In this document: piece by piece, positions 5,060-6,184 of the stretch
Numbering within the stretch: position 1 is the stretch's first letter
Layout: each line of letters starts with the position of its first letter
Assembly: GCA_031257135.1 (NCBI GenBank)
Contig: JAIRPH010000043.1
Location: forward strand, 1-6,184
Length of the DNA stretch: 6,184 nucleotides
Reading direction: 5' to 3'
Origin: Spirochaetaceae bacterium
GTDB taxonomy: Bacteria > Spirochaetota > Spirochaetia > Treponematales > Breznakiellaceae
The notes under the pieces: generated by a model
Databases searched by the model: none
What the model saw: the letters and a program-made list of their open reading frames with translations, nothing else
What the model was told of the DNA's origin: nothing
Made by a program: the position numbers and the translations under genes

Positions 5060-6184
5060 ATGCAAAAAACTCATGTCATTGCTAAAAAAAGCGTCTTCCT
5101 GGCGGCATTATGTGTCCTTGCAGGCTGTAACGCGGATTATACCTTCAACGCAGAAGACCGGATCGCCGAAACCGGCATGGTCAGCGTCCGCATACCCCTC
5201 GCCGTGAATACGCGGTACGCCCTGCCAATGGACGAGCCGAATCAGGACGACGCGGATTACTACGAGGCTATCCTCCGAGAGCATGGAACAGAGCAGTATT
5301 ACGCCGGGTCAGCCTTTGCAGGCGATTCCTACCTAATCGTTTCGGTACCCGCAGGAAAACGCTACGATGTCCTAGTCCTCGCAGGAACCCCGGCAAACGG
5401 ACAAGCCGCAAACGGCGTCAAAGTCCTGCTGGCAAGCGGCTACGAAGACAACGGCGGCGCAGGCTGTCTCGTCAGTTCTGGAACCAATACCATCGCCGTA
5501 CCTATGACCCTCCATAAAACCAGCGACCGGTTTTATGAAGAGCAGGGATTTTTCATATATAAGCCGAAAGTATCGGGAATAAAAGCTCTGCTTGCGGCGC
5601 GGAATCCGTCGAAGCCGCTGATCGCCGGTTCGGCGGCTTATGTTATCCCTTCGCCTGATCCCTACGGGCATCCTCATATATTTCCGCAAGTTGCCGCCTT
5701 AACTTCCGACGATGTTGCGGGAACTCTTGAGCTGACTATCCCGGATATAAGACTGGCTGATCTTGCGCCGGATGCGGACTATCGCTGTTATTACGAGTTG
5801 ACCTATTATGCGTTCGGAGACTCTGACAGCATGAGCAGTCCGTGGGGCATACGGCGGTGTGTTACCGGCGGGCTTGATCGTCCTTACGGCGGTGCGGTTT
5901 TGGTACGGCATGGCGGGAACGGCGTTTTTTATGTGCATAGAAACGGCGATGACAGCAACGGCGGCGAGAGTGAAACTGCGCCTTTTAAAACGCTTGCGAA
6001 AGCGGTTTATGCGGTGCGGGCGGGTTCTAATACGATGGGAACGATTTATGTACTGGGGGAGCTGAATTGGGCGTCTGAAAGCGGTCATGCGCTGGGGAAT
6101 GAGTATCAGGAGAGCAACAGCGTCTTTGTAATTCCCGATACTCTTTCCGGGGGCGTGGGAACCTTTATTAAAATTATCGGGAAA
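5060..6184 (+). CDS. Lipoprotein with a beta-helix (DUF1565-like) motif, 3' end outside the window
   Basis: The frame is open from ATG 5060 to the window edge, 375 codons without a stop, preceded by GGAGG (5049-5053) at 6 nt. Residues 1-23 form a lipoprotein signal: basic start with K3, K9 and K10, a short hydrophobic core, and lipobox LAGC with C23 as the lipidated cysteine. The mature protein should be anchored in the envelope, possibly at the surface. Residues 24 to about 280 (rich in Y, D and G) are not recognised. At 291-315, YVHRNGDDSNGGES, then APFKTLAKA, matches the opening motif of DUF1565/right-handed beta-helix proteins (YV.p.G.D...G....PF.TL..A), so a long beta-helix probably continues off the window. 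Its substrate or role cannot be told. Codon usage changes within the gene: by hand count, pyrimidine-ending codons end in C 70 of 95 times up to about 5527 and 45 of 122 times after it. This suggests a mosaic origin. Confidence 0.9.
   Translation, partial: MQKTHVIAKKSVFLAALCVLAGCNADYTFNAEDRIAETGMVSVRIPLAVNTRYALPMDEPNQDDADYYEAILREHGTEQYYAGSAFAGDSYLIVSVPAGKRYDVLVLAGTPANGQAANGVKVLLASGYEDNGGAGCLVSSGTNTIAVPMTLHKTSDRFYEEQGFFIYKPKVSGIKALLAARNPSKPLIAGSAAYVIPSPDPYGHPHIFPQVAALTSDDVAGTLELTIPDIRLADLAPDADYRCYYELTYYAFGDSDSMSSPWGIRRCVTGGLDRPYGGAVLVRHGGNGVFYVHRNGDDSNGGESETAPFKTLAKAVYAVRAGSNTMGTIYVLGELNWASESGHALGNEYQESNSVFVIPDTLSGGVGTFIKIIGK
5513..5537. repeat. Perfect 9-bp inverted repeat within the lipoprotein gene
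   Basis: CATAAAACC (5513-5521) and GGTTTTATG (5529-5537) are separated by 7 nt. The palindrome lies at the point where codon usage and strand composition of the gene change. It encodes ordinary residues (HKTSDRFY). Its size is like the core of some recombinase sites, but no known site is matched, and one such repeat is not improbable by chance in a window of this length. Confidence 0.6.

Noticed and set aside
4775..5074. Minus-strand ORF of 99 codons
   Set aside because: It runs antisense across tRNA-Arg, its promoter region and the 45-nt hairpin. Its length is a by-product of structured RNA sequence, and it has no domain.
5372..6088. Minus-strand ORFs (5372-5689 and 5699-6088), rich in arginine
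   Set aside because: They lie opposite the continuous lipoprotein frame, which has a signal peptide, ribosome-binding site and beta-helix motif; the arginine-rich translation is typical of an antisense shadow.

Overview
The window looks like bacterial chromosome of moderate GC content. A spirochete of the Treponema type is my best guess. The signs are a large dCache chemoreceptor, a lipoprotein with a lipobox and a right-handed beta-helix type motif, and a RAYT-like transposase whose N-terminus resembles ones I associate with treponemes. This placement comes from recalled family resemblance, not from a search.

Layout, left to right. (1) Positions 1-302, minus strand: a Y1/RAYT-type transposase cut by the window edge; only its N-terminal 100 residues are present. 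A 36-codon ORF with a better ribosome-binding site (238-348) overlaps its start in another frame. (2) 363-2438, minus: a complete 691-residue methyl-accepting chemotaxis protein with TM, dCache, TM, HAMP and MCP signalling domain. (3) 2517-4451, minus: a compact three-gene lipoate operon, lipA then lplB then lplA, with 11-nt and 4-nt overlaps. It pairs lipoyl synthase with a lipoate-protein ligase split into catalytic (LplA) and C-terminal (LplB) polypeptides. (4) 4452-4801: non-coding, with candidate minus-strand -10 boxes for the lip operon and a cluster of short GCTAAACC repeats and hairpins. (5) 4802-4874, plus: tRNA-Arg(CCU) with a strong sigma70-like promoter. (6) 4875-5059: leader region with a 45-nt hairpin, a second 6-bp hairpin and a candidate promoter. 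(7) 5060-6184, plus: the first 375 residues of a lipoprotein running off the right edge.

How the genes relate: LipA inserts two sulfurs into protein-bound octanoyl groups. The LplA-LplB pair would attach lipoate, and possibly octanoate, to E2 or GcvH-type acceptor proteins, so the operon could cover both salvage and finishing of lipoylation. No acceptor protein and no LipB/LipM octanoyltransferase is visible. The chemoreceptor and the lipoprotein are unrelated envelope proteins.

The most unusual signal is compositional. On the plus strand, 360-2440 and roughly 5580-6184 are rich in G and T, while sampled lines in 2520-5520 are rich in A and C. The right-hand switch falls inside the lipoprotein gene, next to a perfect 9-bp inverted repeat, and the gene's codon usage changes there sharply. 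This suggests a mosaic or rearranged gene.
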